Shown: positions 45,004-53,977 of the stretch, one piece after another | How the letters are laid out: every line of letters begins with the position of its first letter | Position numbering within the stretch: position 1 is the stretch's first letter | Source: Catillopecten margaritatus gill symbiont | GTDB lineage: Bacteria; Pseudomonadota; Gammaproteobacteria; PS1; Pseudothioglobaceae | NCBI GenBank assembly: GCA_037956075.1 | Contig: CP138327.1 | Span: 558,001 to 622,000 of the forward strand | Reading direction: 5' to 3' | Length of the DNA stretch: 64,000 nt | Notes under the pieces: generated by a model | Told to the model about the DNA's origin: nothing | The model's input: the letters and a program-made list of their open reading frames with translations, nothing else | The model's database searches: none | Program-made: the position numbers and the translations under genes

Positions 45004-46887
45004 TTATTTCATTAAATCCCTAACTTTACACTGTGGCTTAAATCCAGGCACAAGTTTTATTAATAACTGACGCAATTCTTCATGATTACTTTCTGCAAGC
45101 GTCACTTCCAATGCTTTTAAAATTACTTCTAACTCACCCCATGCCAATTTATCTTCCTGAGCATGCATAATCAACGGGTTGTCGGTTTTGTTAACATTAT
45201 CGCCAATCAACAACTCTTCATAAAGTTTCTCGCCTGCCCTCAAACCTGTATATTTAATCTCAATATCGCCGTTTGGATTGTCCATATCTTTAACTTCCAA
45301 GCCACTCAAATGCACCATTTTCCGAGCAAGGTCGTCGATACGCACAGGTTCACCCATATCCAAGACAAATACATCGCCACCCCTATCCATTGCCCCTGCC
45401 TGAATGACCAGTTCAACAGATTCTGGAATGGTCATAAAATAGCGAATAATATTTTTATCAGTAACAGTAATGGGTCCGTGGTCTTTGATTTGTTGGGTGA
45501 ATAAAGGAATGACTGAACCACTAGAACCTAAGACATTGCCGAAACGAACCATGGTAAATTGGGTTACACTTTGTTTGTCTGCCAACGCTTGCAAAATCAA
45601 CTCAGCCACTCGCTTGGTCGCACCCATCGTATTAGTTGGACGCACCGCCTTATCGGTGGATATCAGTACAAAAGTCTCGACACTCGCATCAATAGCCGCC
45701 TGTGCGCAATTCAGTGTGCCGAACACATTATTATTCACGCCTTCTGTAGTATTAAACTCCACCATCGGCACATGTTTGTAAGCGGCAGCATGATAAATCG
45801 TCTGCACGCTAAAACGCGCTAAAATTTCCGTCAATCGCTGAGTATTATTTACGCTACCAAGTATTGGATAAACTGTTATACCTGATTCGGACAACTCTTT
45901 TTCAATGGTATAAAGCGCCAATTCGCTCATCTCAAATAACACCAAAGCACTTGGCTGTAAACTCACAATTTGACGACATAATTCCGAACCAATTGAACCA
46001 CCAGAACCCGTTACCATCACTATTTTGTCCGTAATATTCTTACCCAATAACGCCTGATTTGGCGCCACCACATCACGCCCGAGCAAATCCTCAATACTCA
46101 CCTTGCGCAAATCGCCAACACTTACCCGACCCTGTGCCAACTCCGCAATCCCTGGCAACGCACGCACCACCACGGGATGCACTTCAAGATTATTAATAAT
46201 CTCCGCACGCACACTCCGAGACACAGACGGCATTGCAATCAGCACCTCGCTAATTCTCAGTTTCTCTAGTAAATCCTTAATCCCCACCATTGAATAAATC
46301 CGCAACCCACGAATTTGCGACCCTTGTAACTCTGTAGAATCATCAATAAATCCCACAGGCTTATACTCAGAAGTCCCTTCAAGCGCCGCCGATAACTGTA
46401 CCCCAGCACCCCCCGCACCATAAATCAGCACCCGCTTCTGCCCACCATTTGTGCTGTCTTTCAGCAGTGATAATCCAGATCCATAACTCAATAACGACCG
46501 TATTGCCACACGCAATCCACCCACTACTACCAACGACAATACCCAATTAATCAAAATCACCGACCGAGGAATCCCCTCAACCGCCGCCATAAACCCAACA
46601 ACCCCCCAAATCAACGCATACAAACTCACCGCCTGCACAATCGTGCGCACATCACGAAAACCCATATAACGAATCACACTACGATACAACCCAAAATGAA
46701 TAAAAATTGGCACAGCAATTACCGGTGCACCGAGTATCACCCACACCAAATCACTCTCGGGAAAATACCAGTATCCTAGGCGAATTGAAAATGATGCTAG
46801 CAAAATTCCTATCAGTAAGACGGAATCAACCGATAACATTAATAGTTGCTTATTAAAACGACATAGATTGATTACTGTACTGATCAT
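45004..46887 (-). CDS. WbpM/CapD-type NDP-sugar 4,6-dehydratase
   Basis: A 627-residue protein with four or five N-terminal membrane segments (about 12-125), a first Rossmann domain (VLIYGAGGAGVQLSAAL, about 150-166) and a catalytic second one (IVMVTGSGGSIGSELCRQI, about 290-308), with STDKAVRPTNTMGATKRVAE carrying the catalytic Ser/Asp/Lys/Met residues. It likely makes UDP-4-keto-6-deoxy-GlcNAc, the precursor of QuiNAc, FucNAc or bacillosamine. It lies behind the aldolase cassette. Confidence 0.9.
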   Translation of the reverse strand: MISTVINLCRFNKQLLMLSVDSVLLIGILLASFSIRLGYWYFPESDLVWVILGAPVIAVPIFIHFGLYRSVIRYMGFRDVRTIVQAVSLYALIWGVVGFMAAVEGIPRSVILINWVLSLVVVGGLRVAIRSLLSYGSGLSLLKDSTNGGQKRVLIYGAGGAGVQLSAALEGTSEYKPVGFIDDSTELQGSQIRGLRIYSMVGIKDLLEKLRISEVLIAMPSVSRSVRAEIINNLEVHPVVVRALPGIAELAQGRVSVGDLRKVSIEDLLGRDVVAPNQALLGKNITDKIVMVTGSGGSIGSELCRQIVSLQPSALVLFEMSELALYTIEKELSESGITVYPILGSVNNTQRLTEILARFSVQTIYHAAAYKHVPMVEFNTTEGVNNNVFGTLNCAQAAIDASVETFVLISTDKAVRPTNTMGATKRVAELILQALADKQSVTQFTMVRFGNVLGSSGSVIPLFTQQIKDHGPITVTDKNIIRYFMTIPESVELVIQAGAMDRGGDVFVLDMGEPVRIDDLARKMVHLSGLEVKDMDNPNGDIEIKYTGLRAGEKLYEELLIGDNVNKTDNPLIMHAQEDKLAWGELEVILKALEVTLAESNHEELRQLLIKLVPGFKPQCKVRDLMK

Positions 46888-46925
46888 TTAATGAGTGCTT
46901 TTATGGGCTTATATTTTTTAGAATG

Positions 46926-47729
46926 TTACCTTGATTTTCCAGATTTTGCTTTAATATTATTCACAATATCGTTAATCTTTTTATAAGCAAGATGCTGATT
47001 ATTCATTAAAGCCTTGTTATTCTTTGGTGTATCTAAATATTTTCGAATCTTTCTGATCTCAGCAATCATATCCACGCCTTTTTCTTTAAAATCTCTAGAT
47101 AAAATCACCATATTGGAATTAAGACGAAGGTGTTCAGATAGAATTAAAGATGCATCAAGATTTTCATTGCCCAATCTTGCCACTCCACCAAATCCAAACT
47201 TCACATCAGCGTCAATAATTTTTTTACTTAATTGTTCAACTGTTCCATTTGATAGCAGTTCAAACATAAAGGTTAAATTTGTGGATAAATGTAAATCATT
47301 TAAACCAATATGAATTTCATCAATACCTTTGAGTGCCAAGATATTGTCAATCTCTAAAACTGCTTCTGGTGTTTCAAGTAACAAGCAAGTTGTTACTCTA
47401 CCTCCAACAAGCTCCAAAAAATGCACTACTTCCTGCTTTGACTTAAACATTGGTAACATGATAATATCAGCACCCTGTTTGATAACCTCTTCAATTTCTT
47501 CTTCTGTATTTTTATTAATAGGATTTATTCTCACTAACAATTGTGAGGTATCTAATATGGAGCGAATGCACCCAATGTCTTTTAGTGAGTGGTTAGATAT
47601 AACTGTATTTAAGTGCCCTTGCCTATCTTTCTTATCTAAAATTTCAAGGTCAACCATAATTCTATTGACGCCCGCATCTTGAGCAATAGTGGCTGCACTA
47701 ATATCGTTGGTAATATAAATTAAATCCAC
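46926..47729 (-). CDS. HpcH/HpaI-type aldolase family protein
   Basis: A 267-residue TIM-barrel-like protein with family pieces AGVNRIMVDLEILDKKDRQG, ADIIMLPMFKSKQEVVHFLE, LLLETPEAVLEIDNIL (metal-binding glutamate) and DEIHIGLNDLHLS (aspartate). Family enzymes cleave or join pyruvate- or acetyl-type carbon units. Its place directly behind a class IV aminotransferase and a fold-III decarboxylase, inside a glycan locus, suggests the three make an unusual building block. Substrate unknown. Confidence 0.75.
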   Translation of the reverse strand: MDLIYITNDISAATIAQDAGVNRIMVDLEILDKKDRQGHLNTVISNHSLKDIGCIRSILDTSQLLVRINPINKNTEEEIEEVIKQGADIIMLPMFKSKQEVVHFLELVGGRVTTCLLLETPEAVLEIDNILALKGIDEIHIGLNDLHLSTNLTFMFELLSNGTVEQLSKKIIDADVKFGFGGVARLGNENLDASLILSEHLRLNSNMVILSRDFKEKGVDMIAEIRKIRKYLDTPKNNKALMNNQHLAYKKINDIVNNIKAKSGKSR

Positions 47730-47732
47730 AGA

Positions 47733-48653
47733 TTAATCCTTATAAACAGGCGTTAGCCAATGCTGATACTGGTTATGCTCCCCACGAACAATTTGAAAGT
47801 ACAAATCTTCAATATTTGCCGTTACTTTTCCCTTTGTTCCTACACCCACTGACGACTCATCAATACTAAATACTGGTACAATTTCAACCGCCGTACCACA
47901 CATAAACACTTCATCAGCTGACTGCAATTCTTCTCGCTTGACATCCCTCTCAACCACCTTTAGTCCCAAATTATTTTTAGCAATCTCAATCACTGTAGCG
48001 CGCGTAATACTATCTAAAATAGAGGCCGTCAGTGGTGGTGTAATCAACACACCTTCTTTCACAAGAAACACACACGACCCAGGTCCTTCTGATACCGTAC
48101 CTTGGTCATTTAAAAATATCGTTGAATCGTATCCGTTGCGAGTTGCTTCTAGTTGCCCCATTCTACTATTTATATAGTTAGCACCCGTCTTAATTTTCGG
48201 GGAAAGAGAGCGCTCATTGATTCTTTCCCATGAGCTAATACAAACATTTAATCCTTGGTTTTTATTGTAATACCTGCCCTTAGCCATTGGCGCTACGAAC
48301 ATTTCCACAGGGGAAGTTGCCGACCAACTCCCAAAACCATCTAAAAATACTGTTTGCCTACAAACCAAATCTTCTTTAAATGCATTTGCCTGAATAATAT
48401 CAATCACACTTTTACGCAATAATTGATTAGAAAATTCTGATTCAAACCCCATCATTTTAATAGAATTTTGCAGTCTATCTATATGTGCCGACAACCTAAA
48501 AACATAAAGTTGGCATTCATCAACATTCCAATACGCCCTCAGCCCTTCAAACACATTTGCACCAAATTGGCTAGTAGGAGATAGTACATTAATTTGCGCC
48601 TCATCAATAGGAACAATATTTCCCTTAAACCATATTAATCTTTCATTTGACAT
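47733..48653 (-). CDS. Class IV aminotransferase (IlvE-like)
   Basis: A 306-residue PLP fold-IV enzyme resembling branched-chain aminotransferase: SQFGANVFEGLRAYW (about 27-41), the cofactor lysine in SPKIKTGANYINSRMGQLEA and phosphate loop LDSITRATVIEIAKN, plus VFMCGTAVEIVPV. It lies 3 bases before the aldolase gene and 13 after the decarboxylase, not in an ilv operon, so a role in the glycan cassette is more likely than branched-chain amino acid supply. The exact amino donor and acceptor are unknown. Confidence 0.8.
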   Translation of the reverse strand: MSNERLIWFKGNIVPIDEAQINVLSPTSQFGANVFEGLRAYWNVDECQLYVFRLSAHIDRLQNSIKMMGFESEFSNQLLRKSVIDIIQANAFKEDLVCRQTVFLDGFGSWSATSPVEMFVAPMAKGRYYNKNQGLNVCISSWERINERSLSPKIKTGANYINSRMGQLEATRNGYDSTIFLNDQGTVSEGPGSCVFLVKEGVLITPPLTASILDSITRATVIEIAKNNLGLKVVERDVKREELQSADEVFMCGTAVEIVPVFSIDESSVGVGTKGKVTANIEDLYFQIVRGEHNQYQHWLTPVYKD

Positions 48654-48666
48654 TTAATTTACCTTT

Positions 48667-49899
48667 TCATATAACGAATGTTGCAAATACATCATCAACA
48701 GTTTCTTTACGCTTAATTATCTCGTAATTTCCCATGGTTTCGCTATATTCAATCACGGGTCCATTTGGCATAATAAAAGGTGGTTTAAACACAATGGAGT
48801 AAGACCCTATATTGCTAAATACTAAATAATCCCCCACACCAATTCTACCGTAATAACCCTTATAAAGACAATCACTTTCAATGCAAGTAAATCCAACAAT
48901 ATCAATCGCCTTATATAACTTTTGCACAACATTCTTACTATAAACTGTCATTGGCATATTGATTGTAGAAGTTAATAAACCCATATTGAATTTACTCCCT
49001 GAAGAAGTTGCAAGCACTCTACCTCTTACCTCTTTAATGTCAATGACTTTAGATACAAAATACATTGTATCTGCAACAATTGCACTACCAGGTTCAAGCA
49101 ATAACATTGGTTTTTCAGCATTATTATAGTCTTGATAATGTTCTTTAAACTTAGTTGCGATAATATTAGCATATTCTTGATACGCTACAACTGGGGTATT
49201 GAATTGTGCCTTCAAGGAGTCATTCATCTTGCCAAAGAACCCACCACCAATATCTATATATTTTGGTGGTGTAAAAAATAACATTTGTGTTAATGCCAAA
49301 ATCTTGTCAACTCTATATTCATAAGACTCTAAATCTCGATTTGGAAAATGACAGTGGATTCCATTAATAGCAATATTTTCAATGCTATTTATTTCAACAA
49401 ACATATGTTTAAAATTATCGCTTTCCACATCAAAACCAAACCTAGATATTGACACATCATTAATTTCAAAATTACACCTTATTCCCACTTGAAATTGCTT
49501 ATTTGGATGATTTTCAACAATTTTTTTAAGAGATTCAACTTCAGTATAAGAATCCAAATTAACAATACTCTTGCCTAATAAGAATTTCTCTAATACTCGT
49601 TTGTTTTTATAAGGCCCATTAATAATTATCATCTCAGGGTCAACCCCAATCTTAATCGCTAAATCATATTCCATTTCAGACACCACCTCAGCATATCCAC
49701 CCTTTTCATTTACGATTTTGCATAACTTAGGCGTGTAGTTAGTCTTATACGAATAACCAATATTTGTCTTAGGGTATATAGATGTAAATGCCGACAAAAA
49801 GGCATCAAAATTACCACTAAATTTACCAGAGTCCAACAAATAAAAAGCATCCCCAAGATGTCCACTCATATCATCTAAAATTCCATAATCCAACGCCAT
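48667..49899 (-). CDS. Fold-III PLP-dependent decarboxylase (LysA/ornithine type)
   Basis: A 410-residue protein: cofactor lysine in IGYSYKTNYTPKLC (about 47-60), histidine in INGIHCHFPNRD, YIDIGGGFFGKM (glycine-rich phosphate loop), LLEPGSAIVAD and the active-site CIESDCLYKG. The order is that of diaminopimelate/ornithine decarboxylases, but the overall sequence is divergent. Located between the sugar-phosphate transferase and the aminotransferase. It may make an amine or act on an amino acid bound for a glycan; not a confident LysA. Confidence 0.78.
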   Translation of the reverse strand: MALDYGILDDMSGHLGDAFYLLDSGKFSGNFDAFLSAFTSIYPKTNIGYSYKTNYTPKLCKIVNEKGGYAEVVSEMEYDLAIKIGVDPEMIIINGPYKNKRVLEKFLLGKSIVNLDSYTEVESLKKIVENHPNKQFQVGIRCNFEINDVSISRFGFDVESDNFKHMFVEINSIENIAINGIHCHFPNRDLESYEYRVDKILALTQMLFFTPPKYIDIGGGFFGKMNDSLKAQFNTPVVAYQEYANIIATKFKEHYQDYNNAEKPMLLLEPGSAIVADTMYFVSKVIDIKEVRGRVLATSSGSKFNMGLLTSTINMPMTVYSKNVVQKLYKAIDIVGFTCIESDCLYKGYYGRIGVGDYLVFSNIGSYSIVFKPPFIMPNGPVIEYSETMGNYEIIKRKETVDDVFATFVI

Positions 49900-49902
49900 T
49901 AC

Positions 49903-50550
49903 TCAATCCTTTTTATTAATTCTTTGCCTATCTTTTTCAACATTCTCAGCAATCTCATGGCTGCCTTCATTTTTTACAACTCTTACAATCGTCAATAATA
50001 TCAACTTAATATCAATCAATATACCCCATTTTTTAAACAGCTCAATATATTGATTGTCAAACGCCACCTTTTCATCCCAAGACAACTCATTGCGCCCACT
50101 CACCTGAGCCAGTCCTGTCACTCCTGGCTTCATCCTAAAACGCTCCTCAAACTCAGGTGTCAAATCATCCAAATCTCCCAATTCATAGGTCACTGGAGGT
50201 CTTGGCCCCACAAACGACATTTCACCCCTTACAATATTAATAAACTGTGGTAACTCATCCAAACTCGTATCCCGCAAAAAACCACCAAACCCAGTCACCC
50301 GACTATCATTCTCAGTATTAAAAATTCCACCTTTCATCTGTTCAGCTCCCACCGACATAGACCGAAACTTATAAATATAATAAGGCTTTTTATTCACCCC
50401 AAGTCGTGCCTGTCTAAAAAATACAGGTCCCTTAGAATCCAACTTAATACCAATGGCAATCAATGCAAATAATGGTAATACGCATATCAACCCCAGTAAA
50501 CCAAAATAGATGTCAAAAATTCGTTTAATTAAAAGATTGAGTGCACTCAT
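49903..50550 (-). CDS. Undecaprenyl-phosphate sugar phosphotransferase (PglC/WcaJ C-terminal type)
   Basis: A 215-residue protein with one membrane segment (IYFGLLGLICVLPLFALIAI) and the bacterial sugar transferase signatures YIYKFRSMSVGAEQ, RDTSLDELPQFINIVRGEMS and FVGPRPP...KPGVTGLAQVSGRN. It begins repeat-unit assembly by placing a sugar-phosphate on the lipid carrier. The short form without the N-terminal multi-pass part matches PglC, which uses the kind of sugar a WbpM/CapD-type dehydratase can supply. Confidence 0.9.
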   Translation of the reverse strand: MSALNLLIKRIFDIYFGLLGLICVLPLFALIAIGIKLDSKGPVFFRQARLGVNKKPYYIYKFRSMSVGAEQMKGGIFNTENDSRVTGFGGFLRDTSLDELPQFINIVRGEMSFVGPRPPVTYELGDLDDLTPEFEERFRMKPGVTGLAQVSGRNELSWDEKVAFDNQYIELFKKWGILIDIKLILLTIVRVVKNEGSHEIAENVEKDRQRINKKD

Positions 50551-50562
50551 TATTACTACTCC

Positions 50563-51050
50563 TCAAAGTCTAAACAAAATATGATCTTTTAGTCCATGGT
50601 AAGTGTACTGAATAAAACAAATTGAACTCTTAATTAAACTCAAATTCTCTACATCTCTATACAATCGCCACACCCAATATGCAGATCTAAACTTATTGCC
50701 TGACAAGGAACCTTTTGTCATTCTGTATTTAGCCAAAGGCTCTTGAATACCATAGGCATAATCAATTTTTTTTAGTATTGCAAGCCATAGTGCATAGTCT
50801 TGACCCAAAACAATATCTTTCATATACATTTTACCAATTTTTTGAGTATCATAAACAGCTGTCAAGCAGCCAATACTATTAGTTCTCAACAAAGACTCAT
50901 AAGTAATCATTTCTTTAGCAATGAATGTACTTAAGTCCTTGTTATTTTCATCAATTACATAATAAGAACCATAAGTGAATGCTATATTTTTTTTATTTAA
51001 AAAAGCAATTTGTTTTTCTAATTTCTTAGGCAGCCATAAATCATCTACAT
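50563..51050 (-). pseudogene. GT2 glycosyltransferase, C-terminal fragment cut by IS3
   Basis: The frame is open from the IS3 end at 51050 and reads VDDLWLPKKLEKQIAFL, the D-D-L-W-L-P-x-K-L stretch of many GT2 enzymes, then LRTNSIGCLTAVYDTQ and VLGQDYALWLAIL (the base region) to a stop at 50563. About 160 residues remain; the N-terminal nucleotide-binding part is missing. It is not the rest of the fragment on the other side of the IS, since both contain the same middle region. Confidence 0.88.
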
Positions 51051-52333
51051 TACCCCAAAACTTCTGACAACTTTTTAAATTTTCTTATATAGAAGCCTTC
51101 TTCTTTTTCTGGTTCAATTCTACACTTTCTTGATACACATTCATTGGTTTTTTATATTCCAATGTCTCGTGGAATCTTCGATGATTATAGAACTCAATAT
51201 AATCATCTACATCAGCGACTAGCTCACTAATAGATTGATACTCGTTTAAATAAATTCTTTCACATTTGGCACTTCGCCAGAAGCGTTCAATGCAAATGTT
51301 ATCTGTAGCCCTACCTTTTCCATCCATTGATATTGTAACGCCTAAATCTTTTAAGCGTTTGGTATGCACTTCACTGGTATATTGAGCACCTTGATCGGTA
51401 TTAAATATCTCTGGATGTGGGTGTTTATCTAGTGCATCATTTAATACACCCATTACCAATTGTGTATCCATAGTGTTGGATATTCTATGTGATAATACAG
51501 CCTTTGAATGCCAGTCAATAACAGCAGCCATATAAACCATACCGCCTGCAATCTTGATGTAAGTGATGTCTGTAGACCACACTTGATTAGCCTGATTAAT
51601 ATCAAGCCCCCTAAGCTTATAACTGTATTTTTTATGTGCTTTGATTGGTATTGTAGTATGGAGTGATTTAACTGCCAATACTGCCTTTAATCCTAACTCT
51701 TGGCGATAGCGTGCAACGGTGTTTAAACTGACTTTGCAACCCTCTTCAAGTAATTGTTGATGAACTTTTTTCACCATAGATGGGTATTTGTTCAAACACT
51801 TTGGTAATGTGTTTTTTAATTGTTTGCTTGGTGTGATTGACACTTGACTTGTAATAAAGCCCACTTCTGTTGACGCCTAACAATTGACATTGATGATTAA
51901 CCGATAATAAGGATGGCTTGAGGTCAACTAATTGTTTGAGATTAGATGAGCCCAAGCTGACGAGCTTTTTTGATAACCACTCCTTTTCTACAGTTACCTT
52001 GCCAACGAGTGTAGTTAAGCGCTCATTTTGCTTTTGTGATTTAATAAGCGCTTCTTTGTATTCTTTGACTGCTTTTGATGGTTCCATAGCAATCTCTGCG
52101 TTGGCAAGGAAGGTCTTCTTCCAGTTTGCTAAATTCTGTGGAAGAATATTGTGTTTGCTGGCAATCTGTGCTAAAGTGCTTTCATTTTGTAATAACTCAA
52201 GCACTAATTTTGTTTTAAATGCTGAGGTGTATTTGGTTCGTTTTTTACTCATTTTTTTACTCCGATTTTTTTTGTTTAGTTTAACTTGTTCGAAATAAGA
52301 AAGTTTAGAATGTTGTCTGAAATTGTTGGGGTA
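51051..52333 (-). mobile_element. IS3-family insertion sequence, copy 2
   Basis: About 1283 bp, inverted relative to copy 1 and almost identical to it. Ends are TACCCCAAAACTTCTGACAA at 51051 and, inverted, TACCCCAACAATTTCAGACAA at 52333. It separates fragments of two different GT2 genes, and no matching direct repeats flank it, so recombination or deletion followed insertion. Confidence 0.9.
51085..52252 (-). pseudogene. IS3-family transposase, frameshifted (copy 2)
   Basis: Same protein as copy 1 but broken at another place: six Ts on the plus strand at 51766-51771 where copy 1 has eight As (22506-22513), so the frame is lost after IPIYGEK. The later region, including the site damaged in copy 1, is intact (LRGLDINQANQVWSTD). 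Two As would restore the full protein. The catalytic D-D-E parts are present. Confidence 0.9.
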
Positions 52334-52908
52334 TTATAGTTGTTTGAAATAGTAGCCATAAATAAACTATCTTCACCATTTCTTAAATTAACATCAAACC
52401 TAATCTTGCCAATCATCTTTCTATGTATTGCCTTAGCACAAGCACTAGAATATATTTTTCTTGTTCTAAATTTAGATTGATTACACGCAAGATTATTATA
52501 AGTTTGACTAGTATAATGACTTTTTGGTTTGCCTCCCCCATCTTCTTCTATCATATTACTTACGCCCATCACACTGTCAGTAGTCACATCTACCAATGCC
52601 TCTAAATAATTAGGCGATATAAAATCATCATCATCTACAAAAGTCAATAACTTCTCATCCGAATACTCTACCAGCTTATTCCTAGCATTAGAAACACTAG
52701 CCAATTCTATATAAATATATTTAAATTCAAAACTATATGATTTTAGCAAAGATAGCACTTTATTTTCATAGGGAAACTTATCGCCATTCAAAGCCACATA
52801 AACACAGAATCTACGCTTATCCAAAGTTTGAAACTCCATTGAATCCAAACATTTTTTAAGATATCCTTGTGGTTTGTAAGTAGGGATAACAACCGCAATT
52901 TTTTCCAT
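52334..52908 (-). pseudogene. GT2 glycosyltransferase, N-terminal fragment cut by IS3
   Basis: About 191 residues from MEKIAVVIPTYKPQGYLKKC through the DDDD motif (LLTFVDDDDFISPNYLEAL) and NGEDSLFMATISN, then the frame runs into the IS. It is closely similar to the intact GT2 at 56860-57666 (same CVYVALNGDK, LSLLKS, NGEDSLFMATIS steps), so it is a second copy of that kind of enzyme with the C-terminal third lost. Confidence 0.88.
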
Positions 52909-53093
52909 ATTATTTTCTATCTAAGATTTCATAATTAAAGCCCGCTATAACATTATTTTGTTATGCGTTTTCTGGTTTTAGATGCTGAACATCTATCTCA
53001 TTTAATAGTAGAAATTCAACCACTAAACCCCTTTCGTATTATTGCTCATCATTAAATCAACCTAACAACCAATAACTTTGTTGAATTAATCTA

Positions 53094-53841
53094 GGGTCTT
53101 AACTAGTTAAGCGGCTCTTTCCTAAAATTATCAAGTAAGATTTTATACATATCTTGCTTACGATTATTAAATCTAAATTCACATTCTTTAAGATGATATT
53201 TAAACATTTTTTTATTCATTCCTTTAAATTTTACTAGTCTAATTTTAGCATAACCCCAAAAAAATTCGATGCCGTTAATATGAGAATTTCCTCTGGCAAA
53301 TTCATTCTTACCATGATGAACACGATAATGCTTTTTATAGTCAAAATCTACTAAGCCATTATATCCACGCCATCCGTCAGAATTAATAATACTATCTGTT
53401 GATGTTTTGTCTTTTATTATGCTGTGAAGGGTTATTCTATCGCACTTTTCTATAATTTGAGTATAAACCTTATCACCTCGTTTCAATAAGCCAAATACTA
53501 TTATCTTGCCCCTGGCACCTCGGCCGCGTTTCCCACGGACGCGCCGAGCACCAAAGTAGCTTTCATCAACTTCAATCTGCCCCACTAGTGGGGCAGATTG
53601 AAGTTGATATTGGTCTGATAATTCAAAAATTCTTATCCTTACAAGTGTCAAAATTTTATTAACAGTGTTTAAATTTAGATTGGTTAATTGTGCTATTTGA
53701 GTAGCGCTTAAATCCACTGAAAAATATTTAATAACTTCTCTAAATTTTGCCTCTGAAAGTCTTGAACGGTTGTAATACTTATTTTTCCTTTTCATAACTA
53801 GTATTTTAAGCAATTAAAAATTGCTTAACTAGTTAAGACCC
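53094..53841 (-). mobile_element. Complete IS1595-family insertion sequence
   Basis: 748 bp with perfect 19-base inverted ends GGGTCTTAACTAGTTAAGC, themselves partly palindromic. One transposase gene fills it. No clear 8-base target repeat is seen (left flank TTAATCTA, right flank ATAATTTA). It has cut a gmhA-like gene after codon 45 or so. Confidence 0.9.
53103..53795 (-). CDS. IS1595-family transposase
   Basis: A 230-residue protein from MKRKNKYYNRSRLSEAKFRE: N-terminal helix-turn-helix (LSATQIAQLTNLNLNTVNKI), then an ISXO2-like DDE/N domain with VDESYFGARRVRGKRGRG, INSDGWRGYNGLVD and HINGIEFFWGYAKIRL. I chose the ATG at 53795. The frame is intact, so this copy may still be active and may be the source of the remnants at 21.5-21.9 kb. 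Confidence 0.9.
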   Translation of the reverse strand: MKRKNKYYNRSRLSEAKFREVIKYFSVDLSATQIAQLTNLNLNTVNKILTLVRIRIFELSDQYQLQSAPLVGQIEVDESYFGARRVRGKRGRGARGKIIVFGLLKRGDKVYTQIIEKCDRITLHSIIKDKTSTDSIINSDGWRGYNGLVDFDYKKHYRVHHGKNEFARGNSHINGIEFFWGYAKIRLVKFKGMNKKMFKYHLKECEFRFNNRKQDMYKILLDNFRKEPLN

Positions 53842-53977
53842 ATAATTTATTGCCATCTTCTATTGCTGAAACAATTACAACTGCCATTTGTTCAATAACA
53901 TCAGCTGCATTGGTTTTAAGCACTTGTTGTTTAACGAAGATTGATTCACTGAAAATTTTTGTTATGTTGTTAGGCAT
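53842..53977 (-). pseudogene. gmhA/DiaA-like SIS-domain gene, N-terminal fragment cut by IS1595
   Basis: From an ATG at 53977 that overlaps the flippase stop, the frame reads MPNNITKIFSESIFVKQQVL, then AADVIEQMAVVIVSAIEDGN, the usual beginning of phosphoheptose isomerase and DiaA proteins, and meets the IS after NKLW. The SIS sugar-binding domain is gone and is not found beyond the element. On the far side (52909-53093) only a short unrecognised reading frame tail is seen. Confidence 0.75.

Noticed and set aside
51051-52333. Inversion between the two IS3 copies as the origin of the junctions
   Set aside because: Exchanging the outer flanks joins an IS1595 fragment to a GT2 end and a protease to a GT2 start, so it repairs nothing; deletion fits better.
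52909-53093. Remainder of the gmhA-like gene beyond the IS1595 element
   Set aside because: The short frame there (ending EIDVQHLKPENA) does not resemble a SIS-domain C-terminus, so it was not joined to the fragment.
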